From the NCBI GenBank assembly GCA_946902985.2, contig OX336398.1, positions 236,700,362 to 236,764,361 of the forward strand: 64,000 bases of DNA, written 5' to 3'. The position numbers and the translations under genes were made by a program. Shown here one piece after another: positions 1-10,490 of this stretch (positions within the stretch are counted from its first letter, which is position 1; every line of letters starts with the position of its first letter). The DNA is from Meconema thalassinum. Lineage: Eukaryota > Arthropoda > Insecta > Orthoptera > Tettigoniidae. The notes below the pieces were generated by a model. That model saw only the letters and a list, made by a program, of their open reading frames with translations, was not told where the DNA came from and did not search any database.

Positions 1-972
1 GGCTGATGACCAAGATTTCTCAAATTAAATGAATTAACAACAACCAATACAGCTACACACACTACTGCAGCCATCACAGAAATATAAGTTATCAGATAAG
101 TTCAACACATACTTAAGTACACGAGGCTGGTGACTCGGAAGTCCCTAGCCACTACAAATGAATTTACTAAATATGGAGGGGAAGGGGGATAACATTAGGA
201 TATTTTTGTAAGATTTATTGCTCTAGGAGATACATATTGGGAGTGTGGATAACATTGTCTTTTTTTTTTAAGATGCAGTGCTGGATATCACTTGGTAAGC
301 ATTGGCATCAACATTAAGCATGAACTAGCCGCAGTTGTTTGGTGAGTTGTAGCCTATAAGGGTTATGGCTTCTTGTCTTTCATTATATTGTTATGGATAT
401 TTTGTTGTCTGGTACTACTCATTAGGCTTCATTAACACATTTATTATAGTTTGACATACCGTAGTCTGAACATTTAGACATGTTAAACAATTTGTGACGA
501 TTCTGTGAAAGCTGCATAAAATGTTGGTGTTTACAAATTTTCATTGATGATAGTTATGATTGGGTTAATGGATCCGATCGCGTGATTATCGGCCAACTTT
601 CTTGATTTATAAAGCATAACCAGCATAATAGTCATACATGTTACTAGTATGCTTTGTCGTGATTATTATTTTTAGATATGTAAAAACATTACAAATATAA
701 CCAAGTCAGACAATTATTACGGTTCAAAATTATACCAAAAATATTTTATTCACAGTCTTCTAATTTCTTAACCATGTACACACGTCACCGTATGCATTCC
801 AACACTGATATGTCAACACACCAAAATATCGCATATAGCGATGATACTTCACACAAAAAAGAACACTAATATTCAGAAGGAACTGTAGTTAACGCCTCCT
901 TCAACAGAAATAGTCGGTTAATCACAAGGAATACGCTTGAATCGGGATTTAAAGTCACTTCATAATGCTATT

Positions 973-1828
973 CTTATGGGAGGCATCTTTGGTTTGCCCA
1001 ACATCAGCTGGGCGGCTTCGGTGGCGTAGTCGGTAGCATGCTGAGCTTCTATGCCCAAGATCGCGGGTTCAAATCCGGCCAAAGTCGTCGGATTTTTAAG
1101 AGCGTTAAAAATTCCTCAGTATGCCTTCTTTCGGAGGGGAAGTAAAGCCGGCGGTCCCATGTCATAGATTTATGGCATGTTAAAGATCCTTCCACTAATT
1201 ACACCTGTGTGAAGCTATATTGTAGCCTATAGGTTTAGAATGTAAACAAGGCTCTTAGGTTCGTACGTTCGTTGCCAAGAGCCGACTGCGGTGGCGTCTG
1301 GTAGCTAAGTTCTGAACTAGTAGTCGTTGACGGTGGCGTTTGGCAGCAAAAGTAGGAACTATTTAAAAAATTCAAAAGTCTGCAGTCCTTACTTGAATTT
1401 AAAAAAACAGATAACACACACTAATACAGTCATCAAAATTAACACCGGTTATCAGACAGATTCTACAAACACCCAAAGTACACGGGGCGTTGTCGCGTTG
1501 ACCAACCAAACAACAACGTCAGCTGATCTTATTTTGGCCCCACGGCCGGATGATTGTGCAATATCGGAAGATAAGCCTATGTGGTGGACACAGGCTTGCT
1601 CCAGAGCACAGGATCTCCGCCTCCAACACATCGTCGGTGAGATCGCTTCTGTCGCCAAGCGCAAGGCCTGTACTTCTTCAACCGGTTCCTGTTATGAAGC
1701 TCTTTGGTTCTTATTTTATTGTTTCGAGCATAGAGAGGGCGCCCGCTATGCTTCTACCGGCCGGGGCCGACCGTGGGGCCATAATAAGATCAGCTGATAT
1801 TGGGCAAAACAAAGATGTCTCCCAGAAG
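973..1828. mobile_element. Probable MITE (family R2) with long terminal inverted repeats
   Basis: The ends are inverted copies: CTTATGGGAGGCATCTTTG at the left, and AAAGATGTCTCCCAGAAG at the right in reverse complement. Both continue inward through ATCAGCTGAT and a stretch around GGCCCCACGG. The paired IR1 arm at about 3575 lacks the whole segment, so it is an insertion. One end of the same family recurs at 37915-38040 and a more diverged piece at 9710-9815. No coding region is seen. A SINE sits inside its left inverted repeat. The target duplication is unclear. Confidence 0.6.
1011..1515 (+). mobile_element. SINE-A, full length
   Basis: The tRNA-derived head has a box A-like TGGCGTAGTCGGTAGCATG and a box B-like GGTTCAAATCC. 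It is followed by a ~400-bp body and a tail with CAGACAGATTCTACA and a CCAACCAA end. The flanking duplication is acatcagctg at 1001-1010 and acgtcagctg at 1516-1525, with one mismatch. The insertion splits the ATCAGCTGAT core of the surrounding MITE arm. Other copies: 11262, 30731, 40680, 41412, 46222, 48406 and 53047. Confidence 0.85.
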
Positions 1829-2090
1829 CTTCGAGCATAAATACAATAGAGTGCGCATTGCCACACTGCGCCTGTACTGTGACGTGAAACCAACATCTGG
1901 ATCAGCTGACTAAAGGGAAAACAGAGAAACTCGTAATGGAAGGTGATAGGAGTTGGTGGGGAAATGATTTTTAATGAGGGTTTAAACACACATTTTCGTA
2001 ATTTATACGACATTGGGAAAAGCATCGCATGTTTCTTTACGTACCGGAAGGTAGCAAAGGTTAAGAATGTAACATATTTGGTGTTAAAAG

Positions 2091-2566
2091 TGGCTGTCAT
2101 GTTCCGTAATACTCATACATCCAGGATCCCCTCTTATAAATACTTAATAACAAATCCAACTCTGAATTAGGCCTACTGATTTTTGAACAGAATTGTGTTT
2201 GTGTAAAAATTGGCTGCCGTGTTCTATAATATTCATACATCCAGGATCCCCTCTTGTAAATCATTAGTAACAAATCCAACTCTGAATTAGGCCTACTGAT
2301 TCTTGAACAGAATTGTGTTTGTGTAAAAAGTGGCTGCCGTGTTCTATAATATTCATACATCCAGGATCCCCTCTTGTAAATCATTAGTAACAAATCCAAC
2401 TCTGAATTAGGCCTACTGATTTTTGAACAGAATTGTGTTTGTGTAAAAAGTGGCTGCCGTGTTCCGTAATACTCATACATCCAGTATCCCCTCTTGTAAA
2501 TAATTAATAACAAATCCAATTCTGAATTAGGCCTACTGATTTTTGAAATGAATTGTGTTTGTGTAG
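2091..2566 (+). repeat. Tandem repeat, 120-bp unit, about 4 copies
   Basis: Units begin at 2091, 2211, 2331 and 2451, each opening TGGCTG(C/T)C(G/A)TGTTC and containing ACATCCAGGATCCCCTC. Copies differ at only a few bases. Because 120 is divisible by 3, the minus strand reads as a 140-residue repeat ORF; I treat that as a by-product of the period. The array lies in the spacer of IR1. Confidence 0.9.
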
Positions 2567-3483
2567 CTGGTCATTTTTAATTGTACGCCCGAGAGCTCCA
2601 AACAAGTTCAATCTATTACTACATCATTTCCTAATTTATTTGTCATCATTAGAAAATGTATGTTGGCTAATTTCAGTACCGGTGCATTACTTTACAAAAT
2701 TTTATCGTACGATTAGCTCTTATTCAGCGTTACTTTCCACTTCAATATTTTATGAAGGTGAACAAAACATAGGCAAATGGAAATAAGGAAATCTATTGAT
2801 TTAGTAAGCGTTGCTTTTTAACAACTATGCATTACATTTGCTACAACGGAAAACATTACAAGCAATGAACTGTTTCCTTTTAAATTCCATTTTCCACGAA
2901 TCATAGAAACCTTGGCAGTAATAATCCAGAACTTTGAAATCCTACGAATTGACTAATTTAGGGCTGCGATGTATCCTAGAGGATCTGAAAATTTCCTCAA
3001 CCAAACGCACTGTCCATACGTTTAATAAGATGACAAATATTACCTCAGCGTATTTATTATCGAAGACTACATCGTCACATCAGTAGCATAACCCACAATT
3101 TGACACTGATTGAAAAGGAAGGCTATTTGATGTTGTGATGGTCCTAATTTTGCTTCATAGGCCTGTTCAGTGGAGTAAGGGATAGAGTAAATTTTAATAA
3201 TTTGTAATAAATGTACAGATTAAATTATTTTTCTTTCATGTCTCGGATTTAAGAGGAAACGTAAAGAAAGGCAAGTAGTGAAGTCAAGAATTTTAGGGTT
3301 ATTTTACAATGAATTAATTTAGGACTACCTATGGAAAGAAATGCCCGATCTTTTCCTAAATGTCTCCTTACATCCATACGCTGCACAGTAATACACCATT
3401 CTGGCTTAGTACGGTAATGAATAGAACAGAATAGCCCAATTCTATCGTCACGTGTAGTATTTCAGTACTCAAAACTATCCGCA
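2567..3483. other. IR1 spacer, no recognised feature
   Basis: This AT-rich stretch has no ORF with recognisable similarity and no tRNA-like promoter. I see no repeat that recurs elsewhere in the window. Confidence 0.5.
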
Positions 3484-3592
3484 GTTCCCGGCAGTTCCCT
3501 TTAGTCAGCTGATTGAGATGTTGGTTTCACAAATGTGACGTCATCAGCAATCTATTGTATTTATGATCTAAGCCCAGAAGTATAGCATTATG

Positions 3593-3649
3593 TTAAATTA
3601 TAGTTATTGTTGTTTTAAGGAGCGGAACTACAAGGTCATCTGCCCCTGA
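3593..3649 (-). mobile_element. Micro-retroposon: hairpin plus TTAAAACAACAAT tail
   Basis: Read on the minus strand, the insert begins within 3-4 bases of GGGGCAGATGACC, folds back through CCGCTCC, and continues TTAAAACAACAATAACTATAA. It is flanked by atagcattatg at 3582-3592 and 3650-3660. The IR1 left arm has one uninterrupted copy of the target (cataatgcta, 961-970), so this is an insertion with its empty site still visible. Confidence 0.75.
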
Positions 3650-4217
3650 ATAGCATTATGAAGTGACTTTAAATCCCGATTCAAGCGTATTCCTTTTGAT
3701 TAACTGACTGTTTCTGTTGAAGGAGGCGATAACTGCAATTCCTTCTGAATATTAGTGTTCTTTTTTGTATGAAAAGTGTGAAGTATCATCGCTATATGCG
3801 ATATTTTGGTGTGTTGGCATATCAGTGTAGGAATGCATACGGTGACGTGTGTACATGGTTAAGAAATTAGAAGACTGTGAATAAAATATTTTACGTATAA
3901 TTTTGAACCGTAATAATTGTCTGACTTGGTTATATTTGTAATGTAATAAAGTCGACAAAGCATACTAGTAACATGTATGCCTCCATTATGCTGGTTATGC
4001 CGATCGGATCCATTAACCTAATTATAACTATCATCAATGAAAATTTGAAAACACCAACATTTTATGCAGCTGATAACCTATGTGGCCTGCTCTAATAACA
4101 ACCATTACACTTAAGTTATAAATTGCACAGGCCTGCACATTTAGTTTATACAGCATGTATTATACTGTAGTTATAAATGATTATGATGATCTTTTTAATG
4201 GACCTAACATCTACATC

Positions 4218-4257
4218 GGGGCAGATGACCTCGTAGTTCCGCCCCTTAAAACAGCAA

Positions 4258-4295
<38 letters not shown>
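4218..4295 (+). mobile_element. Micro-retroposon with (AACT)n tail
   Basis: The insert starts GGGGCAGATGACCTCGTAG, closes the hairpin with CCGCCCC, then runs TTAAAACAGCAAT followed by about nine AACT units. It is flanked by the perfect 13-bp duplication taacatctacatc at 4205-4217 and 4296-4308. Nothing lies 5' of the hairpin. Confidence 0.85.
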
Positions 4296-4297
<2 letters not shown>

Positions 4298-4485
4298 ACA
4301 TCTACATCTATGAAACTATTATAAACGCCACAGAACAAATGCCCTAGCCTAATTACCAGTCACTAACACACACTCGTCACAAATTGTTTAACATGTCTAA
4401 ATGTTCAGACTATATCACACTATAATAAAAGTGTTAATGAAGCCTAATGAGTAGTACCAGACAGCAAAATATCCATAACAATATA

Positions 4486-7400
4486 CAGTGGCGTACGCAG
4501 GATTTCCTTCTGGGGGGGGGGGGGTTCATTCATAGTAATGTCCTATAATAAAAATGATAATTCGAATATAATTCATAAAAAGCAACAACTCAGTTAAATA
4601 AACACTACCGGACCCAAGCGAGAAATCTCGCATGTTCATAAACCACCCTTCCCCGATAGGTTTATAACGAGAGAATTAATTGCAGCATGTTAGAGCTCCA
4701 GTATTTGCGAATCGCACACTTCTAACAAAAATTGATATTTATGAAATTAGAATGGAATTCGTCACTGCTAATGTCATTTGTGTGCTGAGTCCATTGATTT
4801 ATCTTAGCTGTAACACTCACCAGTTATTCGATATTTTTGAAATTATACGATTTGAGTACTCATTCCTTTGACTTACTGTTTCTGAAATCCATGCAAAATG
4901 ATAAAGGAAAGATCTCATAATGTTAAAATGACACGAAACAGGCGTCACAGCGTCCAAAATGTGAAGTGGACAGCAATTACGGAGCATATTTTCCAACAGC
5001 AACAGTATCGACAAATCTCACACTTCGTACATTTTTTAAAAGTATTTTTTAAATAAATTATTGATATTTATGAAATTAGAGTGCAATTCGTCACTGCTAA
5101 TGTCTATTCTCTTTCATTTGAATGCTCATTTGGCACGATCGGTCGCTTGTGAGCGCCACAGGAGGGATCTATACTAATGAAAGAATATATATATATATAT
5201 ATATATAATGATTCTCTTTGCATGAAACCTATTTTAACTATATTTTTCAGCACTTTAAACAATATTACAAACACAATTGAAAACATAAAAGATTAATAAA
5301 AAATACGGAAAAGAGTTTAGCCCAATATAGATATTGCACTAGATACAAACGGACAAAAAGAAATGTCTAAATTGTCAATCGGGCTAAACCAAAGAATCTT
5401 ATGAAGTAGATATTTGCCCTGGAATTTGTTGAAGGACTTAAACAAGTCTACTTCAATCATATATCAAGCCTTCTAGGTTTGACAGACAAGTCATTTAGTA
5501 CTTTCTCAATTGAAACATCAACAGTATCATGAATGAACATCAAAGCTAATCCATTAAGGCGTTCTTCACTAGTTGAATTCTTTAAATAGTTCTTCAAGAA
5601 TTTTAAGGACGAAAACGATCTTTCACACGAGCAGGTTGTGACAGGTAAGGTAGCCATGATGACAAGCAGGTTATACACAACTGGAAACATGTTCTTATTG
5701 CATATTGACAAAGCATCTATAGCACTCTTGGGCTTCTTTTCAATATATTTCAGAGTTTGTTTCCAGAGAAGTAGCTCGCCTCTAATATTAAGGGGAAGTC
5801 CATAAAATTCAGCTACATTTTCTACTTCAGCTATGCTTTGGTTGGATAGTTCGTCTTCAGTTGTGGTAACTAGCGTTTGCAATGGCTGAAGAGTTTCTTT
5901 ATGGGAGACAAATTTATCATCAAGTGATGAAATAGTTTCTTCATGAAATGGGATGAAAATAATCCGCCTATAATATTCTTCCGGATCGTTAGATGAAACG
6001 TTGTCCCTCATCGTTTGTCGAACAACAGTTCGAGGCTGAACTACAGGCACTCCAAATTCTTTGCAGAACACTAAAACCGAATTATATGCACACAAAAACC
6101 TTGCGTCTGCATCTGCCCTCATTTCTTCAAGAGACCTCTTAACATTCATGGAGGCGTTGATTGCTTGACTGAGATCCAAATTTTCAGTTTGAAGGTATTT
6201 GCTGAGAGGAAGTGTGATTTGAAATGCTTCATGAATGACAAATACACTTATCAAGAACTCAAATTTGCTGATAGCGCACAGAAGAAGTTGCGCATCTGTA
6301 GCTGCCTTCTTATCAACCCATGCTGCTATTTTTTTCTAACGCCAACAATAACGGTTTCAGAAGTTCAATGAATGAACGAACAGACTCGTGCTTTTCAATC
6401 CATCTCGTTGCACATAACTTCTTGAGTTTACTCACTCGGGGTTTCTCTTCCATACTTTCAACTTCATTTGTCATTTGCCTCTTTGGTGAAGTACTAAAAA
6501 AGGCATAAGCTCTTTCAATTATACCCATACAGTTCCTAATCTCTGCAACACTACACCCTTCAGAAATGGCCAGGTTTAAACAGTGAGCACTACAGTGAAC
6601 ATACTGGGCTTTGGGAAACTGTTTTCGTACAATGGCCTGAGCACCTCTGTAGGATCCACTCATGGCACTAGCTCCATCATAACCTTGGCCTACGAGATAT
6701 TCTGCATCCAGTCCCACACTTTTCAAACCAGACAATATGCTATTCGCAAGGCCTAACCCAGAAGCATCATTGATAGCAATAAATTGCAGAAACTCCTCAT
6801 GTACGGTACGGAATTATCTTGAACGAAACGGACACATAGTGACATTTGCTGCACACCGCTGATGTCTGTGGTCTCGTCAGCAAGAACAGAAAAGTATTTA
6901 GCTTTTTTCACCTGATCGACTAACCTTTTCAATATAATGTCATTCAAAGATGAAATAATTTCATTCTGAATCCGTGGGCTTACGTATGTTGCATTTAAGG
7001 ATGCTCTCATCAAATGTTCCTTTAGTATTGTATCACCAGCTTCTGCTCGAAACTTGAGAAGAGACCTGAAATTTCCCTCCCCTTTCTTGAGAGGCTCATC
7101 TAAATATACAGGTCCCGAATCCCTGTGACCATGGAAAGCAATGCCCATTCGAGCAAGGAAAACCACAGATTTAATTATTGGTATGAGTTTCTCCCTGTTG
7201 CATATGTTGGATTGAACACCCCTATCCAAGCTTACGTCAACAGCAGGTTTTGTACCTTTGTATATGGCGAGAAAGTTCGCAGCCTTTTCCGTACATGCCA
7301 TATGATACTTGGTTTCTTGGTGTTTTTTGAAATCCTCCTTCGCATTTTTCCAGTTCATGTAAGGAAATTTTACTAGTTTACCTGGCGATGAAGATTGTTT

Positions 7401-8429
7401 CCCAACAACGGTGCAAAACAACGAACAATATTTACAAAAGGCTCCGTTCTTTGAAGGAGAATAAACTAGCCATTTCCACTCTGATAACCAGTTCAACTGA
7501 AATTCAGATTCCTTGGACCCGATAAAGGGAAATTAAAATTGCTTCCAGGTGTCCAGGCATTTTCCAACAGTTCATTTTTCAGATAATCATCAATCTAAAG
7601 AAAAAAGTAAATCACAACATTGAAATAATTAACATGTACCGACACATACGTAGGCCAAGGCCATACAAATACCGGTATAACATAATAGGTAAAGCATCGA
7701 AATGCAAATCAGTTACAGAAATAGCGATTATCATGAATCATATTGTAAACACTCCTGTTGGCCAGCATAACCTCCTAAGTCTGTTCGATGTATTTGGTCG
7801 GTACCCGGCTTGGTAGTAGCCGATAATTCTTCAAGTTCATTTTCAATTCTTAAAGATGAACTACTTGCAATGGCAGTGTTGCATGTAACATCTACTCTTG
7901 TTTTTTTAAATAATACATCGATCCATTACGCATTACAAATAAACTCGGAAAAAAAAGTGCGACTCACGATCTGGCAGTTCACAGATATGCACGTTTAAAG
8001 CAGCACGAAGCTGCGTTACGATAGTTACCAATCGCACACTTTAACAGTAAAACGACAATTTTGATATTTCTCCTAGTGTAGTTAGTTATTATTGCTTTAA
8101 GTGGAAGAACAGCGAGGTCATCTGCCCCTCTTGCTCCGTTTAACATGTAGTTTAAGGGTGTTTACCCCAGGCCATAACCAGTAGCTAGCGCCAAAGCTGG
8201 AGAAGTCTCGTTGCGAGTTGAGTGGAGGTCATTTACCACGTGAAGAACGTGTTCACATTAAAAATATATTACAAAGGAGTAGCCTAAAGAAGCCTCACTA
8301 GCAGAAATTCAAAACATTTTCCAGGTGATAGATGGGACAATATAAGGAGTCATGTAAACTAATGTCTCTGGGGGGGGGGGGGGTAAACCCTACCCCCCCC
8401 CCCCCCCCCCCCCCGTCGGTACGCCACTG
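4486..8429 (-). mobile_element. hAT-superfamily DNA transposon (family hAT-1)
   Basis: The ends are CAGTGGCGTACGCAGG and, in reverse complement at the other end, CAGTGGCGTACCGACGG. An exact 8-bp duplication, acaatata, lies at 4478-4485 and 8430-8437; 8 bp is the hAT hallmark. The 3944-bp element encodes a hAT transposase on the minus strand. Subterminal homopolymers are present: about 13 G at 4512-4524, 14 G at 8370-8383 and 22 C at 8393-8414. It inserted into the right arm of IR1. The 775-bp element at 25183 is a deleted relative with the same ends. Confidence 0.95.
5457..7496 (-). pseudogene. hAT transposase, two frameshifts (TTF zinc finger / DUF4371 / dimerisation type)
   Basis: Transposases of this kind cut and rejoin the element ends. 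Three collinear reading-frame blocks cover the protein: 7496-6753, 6735-6313 and 6254-5457. The first holds a TTF-type zinc finger region (FCKYCSLFC) and the catalytic-site segment VLADETTDISG. The second holds GQGYDGASAMSG, a CSAHCLNLA segment and the CATRW motif. The third ends in the hAT dimerisation region with TTCSCERSFSSLK and an EERLNGLALMFIH tail. The second break falls in a run of seven A (minus strand) near 6337, where one base fewer restores the frame, so it could be recent slippage or an assembly error. The first break lies near 6780-6810. No convincing N-terminal start exists before the zinc finger; the Met at 7496 is only the first in frame. Confidence 0.9.
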
Positions 8430-8548
8430 ACAATATAGAGAAAGACAAGAAGCCATAACCCTTATAGGCTACAATTCGCCAAACTACTGCGGCTAGTCCA
8501 CGCTTAATGTTCATGCTAATGCTTACCAAATATCCAGCACTGCATCGA

Positions 8549-9119
8549 AGGGGAGTTTCAATGGCCTATCTTCTTAATGTTAATTTATAACAACTTCATG
8601 TTCCTTTTTCACAGAAACTACTGGGTAGATTTAGATGAAATTTTATTTCCATAGTTAGTGATCATTTCTTAGTACTTTAACACGGGCGTTTGATGTTTCT
8701 ACTATTGTAACCATAATAATATTCTTTTATTTAATCTCGAATTTTTTGTTTAAAAAATATTCAAAATATATCATTTTTTTTCGAAATGTATTTTAGCTAG
8801 AATAAAATACCGTGTTAAAATCTCATGTACAAGCCAAGCTATAGATGGTAAAAAATTGAGACGTCTGTGATAAGTGACAGCTGAGAAAAATGAACATTTA
8901 TGTGCAAAACAACAAGTTCTGAGAAAATGCCTTTGTATGTTCTAATGCTCAGTGTTTTCTAAGGTGCACTGCATTATTTAAATAAATATTACACATGTTT
9001 TGAAAATAACAAATATCAAGTATTATACATCACTTTAAACGTCAAAGTACCAGCTTTCACATCATATAAAAATCTGAAAATTGATTTTTTTTTTCATTTT
9101 TATCAATTGGAACTCCCCT
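8549..9119. mobile_element. Probable MITE with AGGGGAGTT ends
   Basis: The left end is AGGGGAGTTTCAAT. The right end, in reverse complement, is AGGGGAGTTCCAATTG. The IR1 left arm (about 265-275) passes straight from the flank on one side to the flank on the other, showing this ~570-bp AT-rich block is an addition. A short GAAG-like duplication flanks it, too short to be decisive. No ORF of note. Confidence 0.55.
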
Positions 9120-9439
9120 AGAAGAACAATGTTATCTCCACTCCCAACATTTATCCTCTAGAGCAATACATCTTACAAAAATATCCTAATGTTATCCCCC
9201 TTCCCCTCCATATTTAGTAAATTCATTTGTGGTGGCTAGGGACTTCCGAGTCATCAGCCCCGTGTACTTGAGTATGTGTTGAACTTATCTGATAACTTAT
9301 ATTTTTGTGATGGCTGCAGTAGTGTGTGTAGCTGTATTGGCCGCTGTTAATTCATTTAATTTGAGAAATCTTGGTCATCAGCCCTGTGTAGTTGGGTGTG
9401 AGTTAAACTTGTCTGACAACCTGTTTTGATTTGATGACT

Positions 9440-9625
9440 GTAGTAATGTGTGTAACTTTATTAGGGACAGGGATGAGGAAGGTGCCCCGGGACTTGAACT
9501 AAGGTGCTATCCCGGCATTTGCTTGGAGGGAGTGTGGAAAAAAATGGGAAAAACCACACTCAGGATAGCCACTGTCAGCGCAGGGAATTCGAACCTGCGA
9601 TATCCGAACATGGTGCACGATGTAA
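9440..9625 (-). mobile_element. SINE-B, minus strand
   Basis: In reverse complement it has a box B-like GGTTCGAATTCC, then GCTGACAGTGGCTATCCTG, AGTGTGGTTTTTC, CACACTCCCTCC and AATGCCGGGATAGCACC. A plus-strand relative is at 54829-55157. The tRNA-like 5' part is eroded, and the tail runs into the SINE tail module at 9365-9440. Confidence 0.65.
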
Positions 9626-9709
9626 CTATTTAAAATACGTATTTTATAATATGTGTAATTACAAAAATTATCTCGAATATCGATGATAATTATGTATAAT
9701 TATCCCGCT

Positions 9710-9815
9710 CACGCTGACAGCTCGGGCTTAGGTGCCATTTTATTCCGATTTTATGCTGGCCCCATGTTCCGCTGGCAGGGCCCTCTCTATCCTATTGTAT
9801 GCTCGAAGTTTTATT
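9710..9815 (-). repeat. Diverged fragment of the R2 MITE
   Basis: In reverse complement it contains CTTCGAGCATACAATAGG and a GAGAGGGCCC...GGGGCC stretch matching 37918-37995 and, more loosely, 1722-1785. The terminal CTTATGGGAG motif is not seen. Confidence 0.4.
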
Positions 9816-9969
9816 TCATTGACAAAAGAAGACATATAGTCTGTCAGCTGTTAGATTTTGGTACATTCAATTGTTATTTCCCTGCTACCGTATGTGAAAA
9901 TAAATCTACAAAAATATAGGCTAGTTGTTTCCTGCTATAGTAATCGAAAGTATAAGTAGGCTATACAAA

Positions 9970-10490
9970 AATATTACAGATACATGGCTCACAAGACACC
10001 ACAGTACTTCAAGATGACCTGAACCTGGTCTATAAGTGGGCGATTAAAAATAAAAGGAAAATAAATAGAAGAAAATGTAGTCTCATAAAAATATCGAAAG
10101 GGCGAAGGCAAGATTTTTCAATATAACATTGGCTCGGAAATACTTGTAGAAGAAGATTTATACAAATATGTGGGTGTTCACGTAAGGAATGATATGAAAT
10201 GGGGTAGTCATGTAGGATGTGCAGTTTCTAAAGCTTACAAATCTCTGCAGTTTTTGTAATGAGGGTATTAAAATGAAGTAGTACCTTTGCTAAAGAATTA
10301 GGATATTTTGTCACCTTCAAGACCTATACTGGAATACGCCTCAGCAGTTTGGGATTCATTTCAAGTAGGGCCCATCAATGAGTCATGGTACAAAGAAAGG
10401 CCGCTAGATTTGTGCTCAGTGACTTTATTCCCAGGAGTAATGTGACCCGTATGTTAAAGAAACTTGGGTGGGAATCACTTGGGCCGTAAA
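9970..10490 (+). pseudogene. Non-LTR retrotransposon reverse transcriptase, C-terminal remnant
   Basis: Read across frameshifts, the translation gives LQDDLNLVYKWAIKN, then KYVGVHVRNDMKWGSHV, then RPILEYASAVWD and, in a shifted frame, FVLSDFIPRSNVTRML followed by KKLGWESLG. These are standard landmarks of the region after the catalytic YADD in Jockey/CR1-like elements. Stops and frameshifts are many. The decayed coding end runs directly into the minisatellite at 10484. Confidence 0.7.

Larger units (their letters stand above)
1..1926 (+). repeat. Left arm of large inverted repeat IR1
   Basis: This arm is the reverse complement of 3484-9392 once later insertions are set aside. Examples are 1-240 against about 9120-9392, 270-500 against 8438-8548 plus 4376-4485, and 515-970 against 3661-4075. 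The last stretch, 1829-1926, matches 3484-3582. The match already holds at base 1, so the element continues beyond the window. The arm is interrupted by a MITE at 973-1828. No coding content is seen. Confidence 0.85.
3484..9392 (-). repeat. Right arm of IR1, expanded by later insertions
   Basis: This is the reverse complement of 1-1926. It is interrupted by a micro-retroposon at 3593-3649, a ~290-bp arm-specific segment at about 4085-4375 that includes another micro-retroposon, the hAT element at 4486-8429 and a MITE at about 8549-9119. With these removed the two arms align almost end to end. The arm ends near 9392, next to a SINE-like tail at 9365-9440. Confidence 0.85.

Noticed and set aside
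2097..2519. 140-codon minus-strand ORF with a 40-residue repeat
   Set aside because: The 120-bp period keeps the frame open by itself; no start context or family match.
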